Assembly (NCBI RefSeq): GCF_035974275.1
Contig: NZ_CP142422.1
Location: 2,356,001-2,420,000 of the forward strand
Length of the DNA: 64,000 bases
DNA from: Chryseobacterium sp. MYb264
Lineage (GTDB): Bacteria > Bacteroidota > Bacteroidia > Flavobacteriales > Weeksellaceae
Direction: 5' to 3'
Shown: positions 50,302 through 58,204 of the stretch, piece after piece
How the letters are laid out: each line of letters begins with the position of its first letter
Numbering within the stretch: position 1 is the stretch's first letter
Program-made: the position numbers and the translations under genes
The notes under the pieces: model-generated
Told to the model about the DNA's origin: nothing
Database searches by the model: none
What the model saw: the letters and a program-made list of their open reading frames with translations, nothing else

Positions 50302-52917
50302 TTATAAACTCTTTAGCTTCTCTTCTAAGATCGCAATCTTATCAAGAGCATCTTTTTGTTTTTTACGCTCTACTTCTACCACTTCCGGTTTTGCGTTGGC
50401 AACAAATTTTTCGTTGGAAAGTTTTTTATCAACAGAAATTAAGAATCCTTTCAGGTATTTTAATTCTTCTTCTGTTTTCGCTTTTTCTTCTCCTAAATCT
50501 AAGTTTTCACTTAGCGGAATTGAAATTTCCGTTGCACCCACCAGGAAAGTAAAACTAGGTTTATCAGTTTTCGCTCCGAAATGAATTTCCGAAACGTTCG
50601 CCAGTTTTTTTATTACCGATTCGTTTGCAAATTCTGAAGCGTTTGTATAAATTTCAGCAGCTTCTCTTGGCGAAATACCTTTTGTTTGACGATAATTTCT
50701 AACTCCTGAAATAATTTCAGATGCTGTTTCGAAGTTTTTGATAATCTCTTCACTGAATGGTTCTGCTTTTTTCTGCTGAGCAATTACCAAAGCTTCATCC
50801 GCTTTTCTTTCAGAAATCAATTGCCAGATTTCTTCAGATTGGAATGGTAAGAATGGATGAACCTGCTTCATCAATTCTTCGAAAAGAGAAACAGTTTTAT
50901 TATAAACTTCTTTTGAAATTCCTTCACCATAATTTGGTTTGATTGCTTCAAGATAAGAACCACAGAAATCATCCCAAATTAATTTATAAATTAAATGTAA
51001 AGCATCAGAAATTCTGAACTTTTCAAACTGATCGTTGATTTCAGCGATTGTTTTATTTAATTTATTTTCAAACCATTCAATCGTTTCAGTTTCGGTTGTG
51101 TTTGCAGGCTTATCTTCATGATTCCACATGTTGATCAAACGGAAAGCACTCCAGATTTTCGTCATGAAGTTTCTTCCTTGCAACATCAAATCTTCATCAA
51201 AAAGAAGGTCATTTCCAGCTGCAGAACTTAATAAAATCCCTACACGAACTCCATCAGCACCATATTTATCCATCAATTCCAAAGGATCAGGAGAGTTTCC
51301 TAAAGATTTTGACATCTTTCTTCTTTGCTTATCTCTTACAATCCCTGTGAAATAAACATTTTTAAACGGAACTTCTTTTCTATATTCCAATCCGGCCATG
51401 ATCATTCTTGCCACCCAGAAGAAAATAATATCAGGACCTGTTACCAAGTCAGAAGTCGGGTAATAATAATTGATGTCTTTATTTTCAGGATCGTTTAATC
51501 CGTCAAAAACAGACATTGGCCACAACCATGATGAGAACCAGGTATCAAGAGCATCTTCGTCTTGTTTTAGGTTGTTAGTGGTCAGTTGATCGTTGTTGGT
51601 TTTTTCTTTTGCTAAAACTAAAGCCTCTTCGATCGTTTCTGCGACTACAAAATCATTTTCTCCGTCCCCGTAATAGAACGCAGGAATTTGTTGCCCCCAC
51701 CAAAGCTGACGGGAAATATTCCAGTCGCGGATGTTTTCCATCCAGTGTTTGTAGGTATTTTTAAACTTTTCAGGATAAAATTTAACCTCATCCTCCATTA
51801 CAACATCCAAGGCTGGCTTTCCCAATTCGGACATTTTTAAGAACCACTGAACAGAAACTTTAGGCTCAATCACCGCACCTGTTCTTTCTGAAGTTCCTAC
51901 TTTATTTACGTAATCTTCTGCTTTCAGCAAAAGATCTTTTTCTTCTAATTCTTTCGCGATTTGCTTTCTTACATCAAATCTGTTTTTTCCAGCGTAATGT
52001 AAACCGTGATCATTCAGATTTCCGTCATCATCCAAAGAATCAATCATCTGAAGATTGTGTTTTTGTCCGATTTCGTAGTCATTGATGTCGTGAGCCGGTG
52101 TAATTTTTAAAGCACCTGTTCCGAATTCAATATCAACATATTCATCTTCAATAATCGGAATAACCCTGTCAACAATCGGTACAATAACTTTCTTTCCTTT
52201 TAAATGTGCATAACGCTCATCATTAGGATTGATACAAACCGCAGTATCTCCGAAAATTGTTTCAGGACGTGTTGTAGCCACCGAAAGAAACTCTTCTGTT
52301 CCTTCGATCTTATATTTTAAGAAATATAATTTTCCGTTTTGTTCTTTAAAGATGACTTCTTCGTCAGAAATATTGGTTTTCGCTTCCGGATCCCAGTTGA
52401 CCATTCTGTAACCACGATAAATCAATCCTTTATTATATAAATCAACAAAGGACTTAATTACCTGTTTAGAAAGTTTAGGCTCCATAGTGAAGCTGGTTCT
52501 GTCCCAATCACATGAACAGCCCAATTTTTTTAACTGCTCAAGAATGGTACCTCCATATTTATTGGTCCAGTCCCAGGCATGTTTTAAGAATTCTTCACGG
52601 GTAATATCGGATTTATTGACCCCTTCAGACTTCAGTTTAGCAACAACTTTAGCTTCAGTAGCAATCGAAGCGTGATCTGTTCCCGGAACCCAACAGGCGT
52701 TGAAGCCCTGCATTCTTGCACGACGGACCAGAACATCCTGAATGGTATTATTCAGCATATGCCCCATGTGTAAGATCCCCGTAACGTTTGGCGGAGGAAT
52801 TACAACAGTGTAAGGCGGCTTATCATTAGGCTCTGAATGAAAGTATTTGTTTTCCAACCAGTAATTGTACCACTTTTGTTCTGTTTCCTGTGGATTGTAC
52901 TTTTCTGAAATCTGCAT
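50302..52917 (-). CDS. valS: valine--tRNA ligase
   Basis: An 871-residue class Ia aminoacyl-tRNA synthetase. VVIPPPNVTGILHMGHMLNN holds the HIGH-type motif, WVPGTDHASIATEAKV is ValS-specific, ATTRPETIFGDTAVCINP belongs to the editing domain, and RRKMSKSLGNSPDPLELM is the KMSKS loop. The anticodon-binding domain is followed by a C-terminal coiled coil (KYLKGFLISVDKKLSNEKF to the end), as normal for ValS. Length is normal for the family. Confidence 0.97.
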   Translation of the reverse strand: MQISEKYNPQETEQKWYNYWLENKYFHSEPNDKPPYTVVIPPPNVTGILHMGHMLNNTIQDVLVRRARMQGFNACWVPGTDHASIATEAKVVAKLKSEGVNKSDITREEFLKHAWDWTNKYGGTILEQLKKLGCSCDWDRTSFTMEPKLSKQVIKSFVDLYNKGLIYRGYRMVNWDPEAKTNISDEEVIFKEQNGKLYFLKYKIEGTEEFLSVATTRPETIFGDTAVCINPNDERYAHLKGKKVIVPIVDRVIPIIEDEYVDIEFGTGALKITPAHDINDYEIGQKHNLQMIDSLDDDGNLNDHGLHYAGKNRFDVRKQIAKELEEKDLLLKAEDYVNKVGTSERTGAVIEPKVSVQWFLKMSELGKPALDVVMEDEVKFYPEKFKNTYKHWMENIRDWNISRQLWWGQQIPAFYYGDGENDFVVAETIEEALVLAKEKTNNDQLTTNNLKQDEDALDTWFSSWLWPMSVFDGLNDPENKDINYYYPTSDLVTGPDIIFFWVARMIMAGLEYRKEVPFKNVYFTGIVRDKQRRKMSKSLGNSPDPLELMDKYGADGVRVGILLSSAAGNDLLFDEDLMLQGRNFMTKIWSAFRLINMWNHEDKPANTTETETIEWFENKLNKTIAEINDQFEKFRISDALHLIYKLIWDDFCGSYLEAIKPNYGEGISKEVYNKTVSLFEELMKQVHPFLPFQSEEIWQLISERKADEALVIAQQKKAEPFSEEIIKNFETASEIISGVRNYRQTKGISPREAAEIYTNASEFANESVIKKLANVSEIHFGAKTDKPSFTFLVGATEISIPLSENLDLGEEKAKTEEELKYLKGFLISVDKKLSNEKFVANAKPEVVEVERKKQKDALDKIAILEEKLKSL

Positions 52918-52995
52918 AAATTCTGTTTCTTTAATTTACAATTTGCAAAAATAGTCTAAAGAAAAAAAATTTTAAGTATGAATTAAAATAATTTT

Positions 52996-53003
52996 TAACT
53001 TTG
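52996..53003 (+). promoter_or_regulatory. candidate -7 box (TAACTTTG) of the DUF1573 gene
   Basis: TAACTTTG matches TAnnTTTG, 42 bases before the ATG at 53046, and supports that start rather than 53001, which would lie before the likely transcription start. Confidence 0.5.
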
Positions 53004-53045
53004 TTTCTCAAAATTTATCTAACAACATATTTAACATTCAAGAAT

Positions 53046-53525
53046 ATGAAAAAATTAATTGCAGGAATTGCATTATTCGGAACATTTGCATTGGCATCTG
53101 CACAAACGATCACGTTTGATAAAACAACGTTCGACTATGGTACAGTAAAGCCAAGTTCCGACGGGACAAGATTTTTCACGGTAACTAACACGGGTGATAA
53201 GCCTTTGGTACTTTCCAATGTAAAAGCATCTTGTGGATGTACAACTCCTGAATTCAAGACAGATCCTATTATGCCAGGAAAATCTGCTCAGATCAAAGTA
53301 GGATACAACACAGCGATCAACGGACCATTCAACAAAATGATCGAAGTATTTTCTAACGACCCTGCAAACAGCAGAACGGTTATTTACATCAAAGGAAATG
53401 TAGATGCTAATACTCCTGCAACAGTGGCAGTGGCAGCAGCTCCGGCTGCACCAGCAACTAAAGCTGAAGCAAAAGCTGCAAAAAAGGCAGAAAAACAAGC
53501 TAAAAAAGTAGCTGCTGCAAAATAA
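53046..53525 (+). CDS. DUF1573 domain-containing secreted protein
   Basis: A 159-residue exported protein. The signal peptide is MKKLIAGIALFGTFALASAQ. The DUF1573 domain, an immunoglobulin-like fold, has FDYGTVKPSSDGTRFFTVTN, VKASCGCTTPEFKTDPIMPG and KMIEVFSNDPANSRTVIYIK. From about residue 130 the protein is a simple alanine-, proline- and lysine-rich tail (KAEAKAAKKAEKQAKKVAAA). Function of the family is unknown; it is very common in Bacteroidota envelopes. The in-frame ATG at 53001 would bury the signal peptide, so 53046 is used. Confidence 0.9.
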   Translation: MKKLIAGIALFGTFALASAQTITFDKTTFDYGTVKPSSDGTRFFTVTNTGDKPLVLSNVKASCGCTTPEFKTDPIMPGKSAQIKVGYNTAINGPFNKMIEVFSNDPANSRTVIYIKGNVDANTPATVAVAAAPAAPATKAEAKAAKKAEKQAKKVAAAK

Positions 53526-53547
53526 GCTCTACTCAAAAAAATAAAAG

Positions 53548-53577
53548 AACCGTCTCCATCGAGGCGGTTTTTTTTAT
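53548..53577 (+). terminator. intrinsic terminator after the DUF1573 gene
   Basis: The stem AACCGTCTC/GAGGCGGTT (one G-U pair) has a CATC loop and is followed by eight T on the plus strand. Confidence 0.9.
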
Positions 53578-53598
53578 TATATTTAGGTGAGTTTAGTC

Positions 53599-53633
53599 GA
53601 TAGATGATAGATGATAGATGATAGATGATAGAT
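53599..53633. repeat. heptanucleotide tandem repeat (GATAGAT)5
   Basis: Five perfect copies of GATAGAT lie between the DUF1573 terminator and the longer ATCTTTA array. The tract is noncoding. Confidence 0.9.
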
Positions 53634-53667
53634 GAAGATAAAACAATTCATTTGTCTTCTAACAAAA

Positions 53668-53809
53668 ATCTTTAATCTTTAATCTTTAATCTTTAATCTT
53701 TAATCTTTAATCTTTAATCTTTAATCTTTAATCTTTAAATCTTAATAATCTTTAATCTTTAATCTTTAATCTTTAATCTTTAATCTTTAATCTTTAATCT
53801 TTAATCTTT
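53668..53809. repeat. heptanucleotide tandem repeat (ATCTTTA), about 18 copies
   Basis: Ten perfect copies of ATCTTTA (53668-53737) are followed by a ten-base interruption and eight more copies plus six bases (53748-53809). The array ends 14 bases before the PPK2 start codon, so it must be transcribed as a 5' leader or hold the promoter. The unit itself contains TAATCTTT, close to the TAnnTTTG box. Confidence 0.93.
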
Positions 53810-53823
53810 TAATTAAATAATAT

Positions 53824-54693
53824 ATGAGCACCAATTTCTCGGACGATTTCGAAGTAAAAGGAAAATTTTCAATCAAGAAAGTTTCTACAAAATATGAAGG
53901 AAAACTAACGAAAGAAGAAGGAATACAGTTATTAATCCAGGAAAAAGAAAAACTTCGTGAGTTGCAGGAAAGGTTATATGCCGATGGCAGTCAGTCTCTT
54001 TTGGTCGTACTTCAAGCGATGGATGCTGCCGGAAAAGACAGTCTGATAGAACACGTTTTCGGAGGTGTAAATCCTCAGGGCTGTAATGTGACAAGCTTTA
54101 AAACGCCAAGTTCTAAAGAATATTCCCACGATTTTTTATGGAGGCATTATTTAGCTTTACCTCAAAAAGGAATGATCGGGATTTTCAACCGTTCGCATTA
54201 CGAAAGTGTGTTGGTCTGTAAAGTTCACCCTGAGTATAACCTCAGCGAAAAAACATGGAAGTCTGTAAAAGATTTTGACGCAAAATTCTGGGATACCCGA
54301 TATGACAGTATCCGGAATTTTGAAAAACATTTAGCTCAAAACGGAACAAAGATTATTAAAATTTTCTTACATGTTTCTAAAGATGAGCAAAAGAAAAGAT
54401 TGCTGGACAGAATTAATGAAGAAGATAAAAACTGGAAATTTTCTCCGGCTGATCTTCCGGAAAGAGCTTTGTTTGACGAGTATATGGATCATTACCAGAC
54501 AGCTATTAACGAAACTTCAAAAGAGTATGCACCCTGGTATGTACTTCCGGCCGACAATAAATGGTTTGCAAGGCTAGCCGCTGTCCAGATCATCATTGAG
54601 ACGTTGGAAAAAATGAACCTGAAATATCCGGAACTTTCAGAAAAAGAAAAACTCAGCTTGCAGGAGGCCAAAAAACAACTGGAAAGCGAATAA
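53824..54693 (+). CDS. ppk2: polyphosphate kinase 2 family protein
   Basis: A 289-residue PPK2-family phosphotransferase that moves phosphate between polyphosphate and nucleotides. LVVLQAMDAAGKDSLIEHVF has the Walker A-like loop (AMDAAGKDS at 65-73), FGGVNPQGCNVTSFKTPSS follows, and GMIGIFNRSHYESVLVCKV is the Walker B region. The lid has KIFLHVSKDEQKKRLLDRI. The single-domain length fits class I/III enzymes that use nucleoside mono- or diphosphates. A long heptamer array lies directly upstream, and the gene ends at a bidirectional terminator shared with rnpB. Confidence 0.93.
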   Translation: MSTNFSDDFEVKGKFSIKKVSTKYEGKLTKEEGIQLLIQEKEKLRELQERLYADGSQSLLVVLQAMDAAGKDSLIEHVFGGVNPQGCNVTSFKTPSSKEYSHDFLWRHYLALPQKGMIGIFNRSHYESVLVCKVHPEYNLSEKTWKSVKDFDAKFWDTRYDSIRNFEKHLAQNGTKIIKIFLHVSKDEQKKRLLDRINEEDKNWKFSPADLPERALFDEYMDHYQTAINETSKEYAPWYVLPADNKWFARLAAVQIIIETLEKMNLKYPELSEKEKLSLQEAKKQLESE

Positions 54694-54702
54694 ACACATA
54701 AA

Positions 54703-54729
54703 AAAAGCGGAGACCACTTCTCCGCTTTT
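54703..54729. terminator. bidirectional terminator between ppk2 and rnpB
   Basis: The stem AAAAGCGGAGA/TCTCCGCTTTT with a five-base loop has T-rich flanks on both strands, so it can serve the plus-strand ppk2 gene and the minus-strand rnpB transcript. Confidence 0.85.
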
Positions 54730-54756
54730 ATACAATAAATAAAATCATAGCAAAAA

Positions 54757-55080
54757 CACGAGAAAATCTATAAGCCGGATTTTGTACTTCCGAAGAAGTG
54801 CCTGTTATTTATCTACGTCTTACATTGCTGCAAAACTTGAGCTGATTACCCCTCGGCTTTCAGAGCGAGCAACTCCTATTTTCATTGCTGAAAAGAACCG
54901 ATATACTTATCATTGCACCACAAAGAGTTTACCTGGTTTCACTACAGCCGAACTGTACATACTTTCTGTTGCACTTGTCCTACCCTTGCGGGTGACGGAT
55001 GTTATCCGCTTTGATGCTCTATGGTGTCCGGACTTTCCTACCCTTACCTAAATAAGAATCAACAGGCCGAAATTCTCGTG
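54757..55080 (-). ncRNA. rnpB: RNase P RNA, bacterial type A
   Basis: The catalytic RNA of ribonuclease P, which matures tRNA 5' ends. On the minus strand the 5' conserved block AGGAAAGTCCGGACACC (near 55050), GGGTAGGACAAGTGCAAC, and AGTTCGGCTGTAGTGAAACC are standard bacterial RNase P sequences, and the 3' end reads ACAAAATCCGGCTTATAG. P1 is closed by CACGAGAA (5' strand, 55073-55080) with TTCTCGTG (3' strand, 54757-54764), which fixes a length of about 324 bases. A plus-strand open frame across the region is a shadow of this RNA. Confidence 0.95.
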
Positions 55081-55084
55081 GCTG

Positions 55085-55092
55085 CAAAGATA
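55085..55092 (-). promoter_or_regulatory. -7 box (TATCTTTG) of rnpB
   Basis: TATCTTTG on the minus strand lies five bases upstream of the P1 5' end, the right place for a -7 element of an untranslated RNA. TTG trinucleotides lie 16-24 bases upstream as possible -33 parts. Confidence 0.6.
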
Positions 55093-55209
55093 CAATTTAA
55101 TGTAACAATCCAACAATGTAGCAGTATAACAATAAAAAAAATTCGGGTTTTAAGAATTCGTATATTGCTAAACTGGTACATTGTTAAATTGATATTTTAT
55201 CTTATCTTC

Positions 55210-55725
55210 GTGCAACTAAATTACTCATTCACATTGGCTTCAAAGGAAAAAGAATTTGCGCAGCTCATTAAGGATAATCAGGGTCTGATTATCAAGGTTT
55301 CGCGTCTTTATACCAATTCTTTGGAGGATGAGGAGGATCTTTTTCAGGAAATTGTGTTACAATTATGGAGAAGTTATGACTCATTTAAAGGAAATTCAAA
55401 AATTTCTACGTGGATGTACCGTGTTGCCCTAAATACAGCCATTACCCTTTTCAGAAAAAAAAGCAAAAGCCTGCCGACAAACGAACTGGACATCAACCAT
55501 GCGGATTTTATTGATGATGATGATGAAAAACAACAGCAGGTATCACTTTTGTATACTGTAATAAAGACGCTGCCCAATGTGGAAAGAGCGATCGTAATGA
55601 TGTATTTGGATGATTTGCCTTACAAGGATATTGCAGAAAACCTCGGGATTACCGAAGTCAATGCGCGTGTGAAAATGAACAGATTAAAGAAAACCCTTAA
55701 AGAACAGATGGAAAAACATGCCTGA
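55210..55725 (+). CDS. RNA polymerase sigma factor, sigma-70/ECF type
   Basis: A sigma factor of about 165-170 residues. Region 2 has SLEDEEDLFQEIVLQLWRSY and STWMYRVALNTAITLFRKKS. Region 4 has LPYKDIAENLGITEVNARVK with the recognition helix. No ATG lies near the expected start, so a GTG at 55210 or a TTG at 55234 is used. The TTG gives a start (LASKEKEFAQL) closer to the family. A TATCTTCG box at 55204-55211 would favour the TTG. The downstream membrane protein gene overlaps it by eight bases, a typical arrangement for a sigma factor and its regulator. Confidence 0.88.
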   Translation: MQLNYSFTLASKEKEFAQLIKDNQGLIIKVSRLYTNSLEDEEDLFQEIVLQLWRSYDSFKGNSKISTWMYRVALNTAITLFRKKSKSLPTNELDINHADFIDDDDEKQQQVSLLYTVIKTLPNVERAIVMMYLDDLPYKDIAENLGITEVNARVKMNRLKKTLKEQMEKHA

Positions 55726-56392
55726 ATTTGATTTAGACAGCTTTAAGAAAACATGGCAGGAGCAACCTGTTCAGCAGAAATACGACAATTCTGAGATTCT
55801 TCAGATGCTGAATAGAAAGTCACGTAATTACGTCAAATACATTTTCTGGATCAGTGTTGCTGAATTTTTATTCTTTTCTGTTTTGGGAATCTTCTATTTC
55901 TATCAGGGAGAGGAGCCCAACAGCTTTTTGAAAATTCTGGAAAGACTTGGGGTACAGAAAACGGCAGATGTTGAAAACAATTTCGACCATGCTTATATGG
56001 GGATAAAAATTTTGAGTCTTTTAATTACAGCTTATTTTGTACTAAAATTTTACCAGAATTACCGCAAAATTAAAATCGAAGAAAACTTAAAAGGTCTTAT
56101 TACCAGAATTATAAAATTCAAAAAAACCGTCAATGCATTTATATTAATCAGCATTGTACTGCTTTTGGTGTTTACTTCGATCTTTACTGCCTTTATTTTT
56201 TACGCATTAAATACCCAAAATATACAACCGGATGATTCAGATCTTACGATTGTTATTGTCGGGATAATCATAAGTACGATTCTATGTGTTTCATTGATCT
56301 GGCTGTACTACAGATTGGTCTATGGTATCATCATCAGAAAGCTTGATAAAAATTTAAAACAGCTGAAAGGCATCGATTCTCAGGAAATTTAA
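55718..56392 (+). CDS. membrane protein co-encoded with the sigma factor, possible anti-sigma factor
   Basis: A 224-residue protein with about four transmembrane helices: near residues 45-68 (IFWISVAEFLFFSVLGIFYF), 95-115 (IKILSLLITAYFVLKFY), 145-170 (FILISIVLLLVFTSIFTAFI) and 182-205 (IVIVGIIISTILCVSLIWLY). The N-terminal cytoplasmic segment (DLDSFKKTWQEQPVQQKYDN) is where an anti-sigma domain would lie but shows no zinc-finger motif. The eight-base overlap with the sigma gene strongly suggests a functional pair. The role is inferred from position only. Confidence 0.75.
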   Translation: MPEFDLDSFKKTWQEQPVQQKYDNSEILQMLNRKSRNYVKYIFWISVAEFLFFSVLGIFYFYQGEEPNSFLKILERLGVQKTADVENNFDHAYMGIKILSLLITAYFVLKFYQNYRKIKIEENLKGLITRIIKFKKTVNAFILISIVLLLVFTSIFTAFIFYALNTQNIQPDDSDLTIVIVGIIISTILCVSLIWLYYRLVYGIIIRKLDKNLKQLKGIDSQEI

Positions 56393-56452
56393 GCGAAAAA
56401 AGTTATGTTTTGAGATTTAATCGTTAATTTTATTTTCGCAAATCTTTTTACT

Positions 56453-58072
56453 ATGCTTTTATCTTATGTTTACGGGGCTTCCGACATCCCTCTATTGGGA
56501 CAAACTATCGGTGGCAACTTAAAAAACACGGTCGAAAAATATCCCAACCAGGAAGCATTAATATGCGTTCATCAAAATTATCGGGCTACTTATCAGGAGT
56601 TTTACAATCAAACAACGGCCGTTGCCAAAGCCTTAATTTATTCAGGAGTAAAATCCGGAGACCGCGTAGGTATCTGGGCTGCCAACCGCTACGAGTGGGT
56701 TCTTTTACAATACGCTACTGCCAGAATTGGAGTTATTTTAGTGAATATCAATCCAGCGTACAGAACCAGTGAGCTGATCTTCGTGATCAATCAGTCGGAA
56801 ATGTCACATATTTTCTCTTCACTTACATTCAAATCAAGCAATTATCAGAAGATGATTGCAGATGCAAGAGAATTTTGTACCACCTTAAGGTCTGAAATCT
56901 TCTTTGATCATAACTGGGACGAATTTCTAAACAACGGACAGGAAATTTCTGATGACATTTTACATAGTTTTGAGGAACACGTTCAGTTTGATGATCCTGT
57001 GAACATTCAATACACCTCGGGAACAACAGGTTTTCCAAAAGGGGTTACCCTCTCTCATCACAACATTCTGAATAACGGCTATTTTATCGGTGTCAGATTA
57101 AAATATACAGAGAAAGACCGGGTGTGTATTCCGGTTCCTTTTTATCACTGTTTCGGAATGGTGATCGGAAATATCTGCTGCACGACACACGGAGCCTGCA
57201 TGGTGATCCCGAATGACAGTTTTGATCCTGATATTACCCTAAAAGTAGTGTCTGATGAAAAATGCACCTCCTTATACGGCGTTCCGACCATGTTTATTGC
57301 TGAGTTGGCGGTAAAAGATTTTGAAACTTTCGATTTTTCAAGTTTAAGAACAGGCGTGATGGCAGGCTCTGTTTGCCCACCCGAAATCATGAAGAAGGTG
57401 GAAAATTTAATGAATATCAAAGAAATGAGCATTTGTTACGGAATGACGGAAACATCTCCCGTTTCTACGCAAACCCTCATCGGAACGCCATTTGAGAAAC
57501 AGGTAAATACCGTTGGAACCGTACAGAATCATTTAGAAATAAAAATCGTCAATGAAAATGGAAAAATCGTTGAGCGTGGCGAACATGGAGAGTTGTGTAC
57601 AAGAGGATATTCCGTTATGCTGAAATACTGGAATGATCCTGAAAATACAAAGAAAGTTCTTGACGACGCCCGCTGGATGCACACCGGCGACATGGCGGTG
57701 ATGGACGATGAAGGTTATATTACGATTTCCGGAAGAATAAAGGATTTAATTATCCGTGGTGGCGAAAATATTTCACCAAAAGAAATTGAAGATTTTTTAT
57801 ATACCTATCCCAATATTCTGGATGTTCAGATCATCGGAGTTCCGAGTGAAAAATTCGGGGAAGAAGTGATGGCATGGGTAAAAGTAAGAAAAGGATTTAC
57901 CATCAAAGAAGAAGAACTCCTAGAATATTGTAAGGGACAAATTGCCCATTATAAAGTCCCGAAATACTGGAGGTTTGTAGATGAATTCCCAATGACGATC
58001 TCCGGAAAGGTACGAAAGGTGGAAATGCGTGAAGTTTCAGTAAAAGAACTTGGACTAGACAGGGTAAAATAA
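56453..58072 (+). CDS. AMP-binding acyl-CoA synthetase
   Basis: A 539-residue ANL-superfamily enzyme that activates a fatty acid to acyl-CoA through an acyl-adenylate. NIQYTSGTTGFPKGVTLSHH is the P-loop motif, CYGMTETSPVSTQ the second, WMHTGDMAVMDDEGYITISG the third, and GRIKDLIIRGGENISPKEIE the hinge. MTISGKVRKVEMRE near the C-terminus carries the catalytic lysine. The sequence fits medium/long-chain acyl-CoA synthetases of the ACSF2/FadK group. A perfect palindromic terminator follows. Confidence 0.93.
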   Translation: MLLSYVYGASDIPLLGQTIGGNLKNTVEKYPNQEALICVHQNYRATYQEFYNQTTAVAKALIYSGVKSGDRVGIWAANRYEWVLLQYATARIGVILVNINPAYRTSELIFVINQSEMSHIFSSLTFKSSNYQKMIADAREFCTTLRSEIFFDHNWDEFLNNGQEISDDILHSFEEHVQFDDPVNIQYTSGTTGFPKGVTLSHHNILNNGYFIGVRLKYTEKDRVCIPVPFYHCFGMVIGNICCTTHGACMVIPNDSFDPDITLKVVSDEKCTSLYGVPTMFIAELAVKDFETFDFSSLRTGVMAGSVCPPEIMKKVENLMNIKEMSICYGMTETSPVSTQTLIGTPFEKQVNTVGTVQNHLEIKIVNENGKIVERGEHGELCTRGYSVMLKYWNDPENTKKVLDDARWMHTGDMAVMDDEGYITISGRIKDLIIRGGENISPKEIEDFLYTYPNILDVQIIGVPSEKFGEEVMAWVKVRKGFTIKEEELLEYCKGQIAHYKVPKYWRFVDEFPMTISGKVRKVEMREVSVKELGLDRVK

Positions 58073-58146
58073 CCGTATGGCGAACCTAAATTTTCCTGGT
58101 TCTTCCTTTTTAATACCGTAAACGATTATAGTGACTTATTAAATCC

Positions 58147-58178
58147 AAAAGCGTCTCAGAAATTTCTGAGACGCTTTT
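58147..58178. terminator. bidirectional terminator between the acyl-CoA synthetase and the T9SS protein
   Basis: A 32-base perfect palindrome with half-site AAAAGCGTCTCAGAAA lies between two convergent genes and can form a hairpin on either strand. T-runs occur on both arms. Confidence 0.9.
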
Positions 58179-58204
58179 CTTAATCAAATTTATGGGTAGC
58201 CCTG

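Noticed and set aside
53073..53498. A 141-codon minus-strand frame rich in Cys and Ser
   Set aside because: It is the antisense of the DUF1573 gene, which has a signal peptide, promoter-like box and terminator.
54782..55051. An 89-codon plus-strand reading frame
   Set aside because: It lies antisense to rnpB, whose conserved blocks and P1 pairing explain the region fully.
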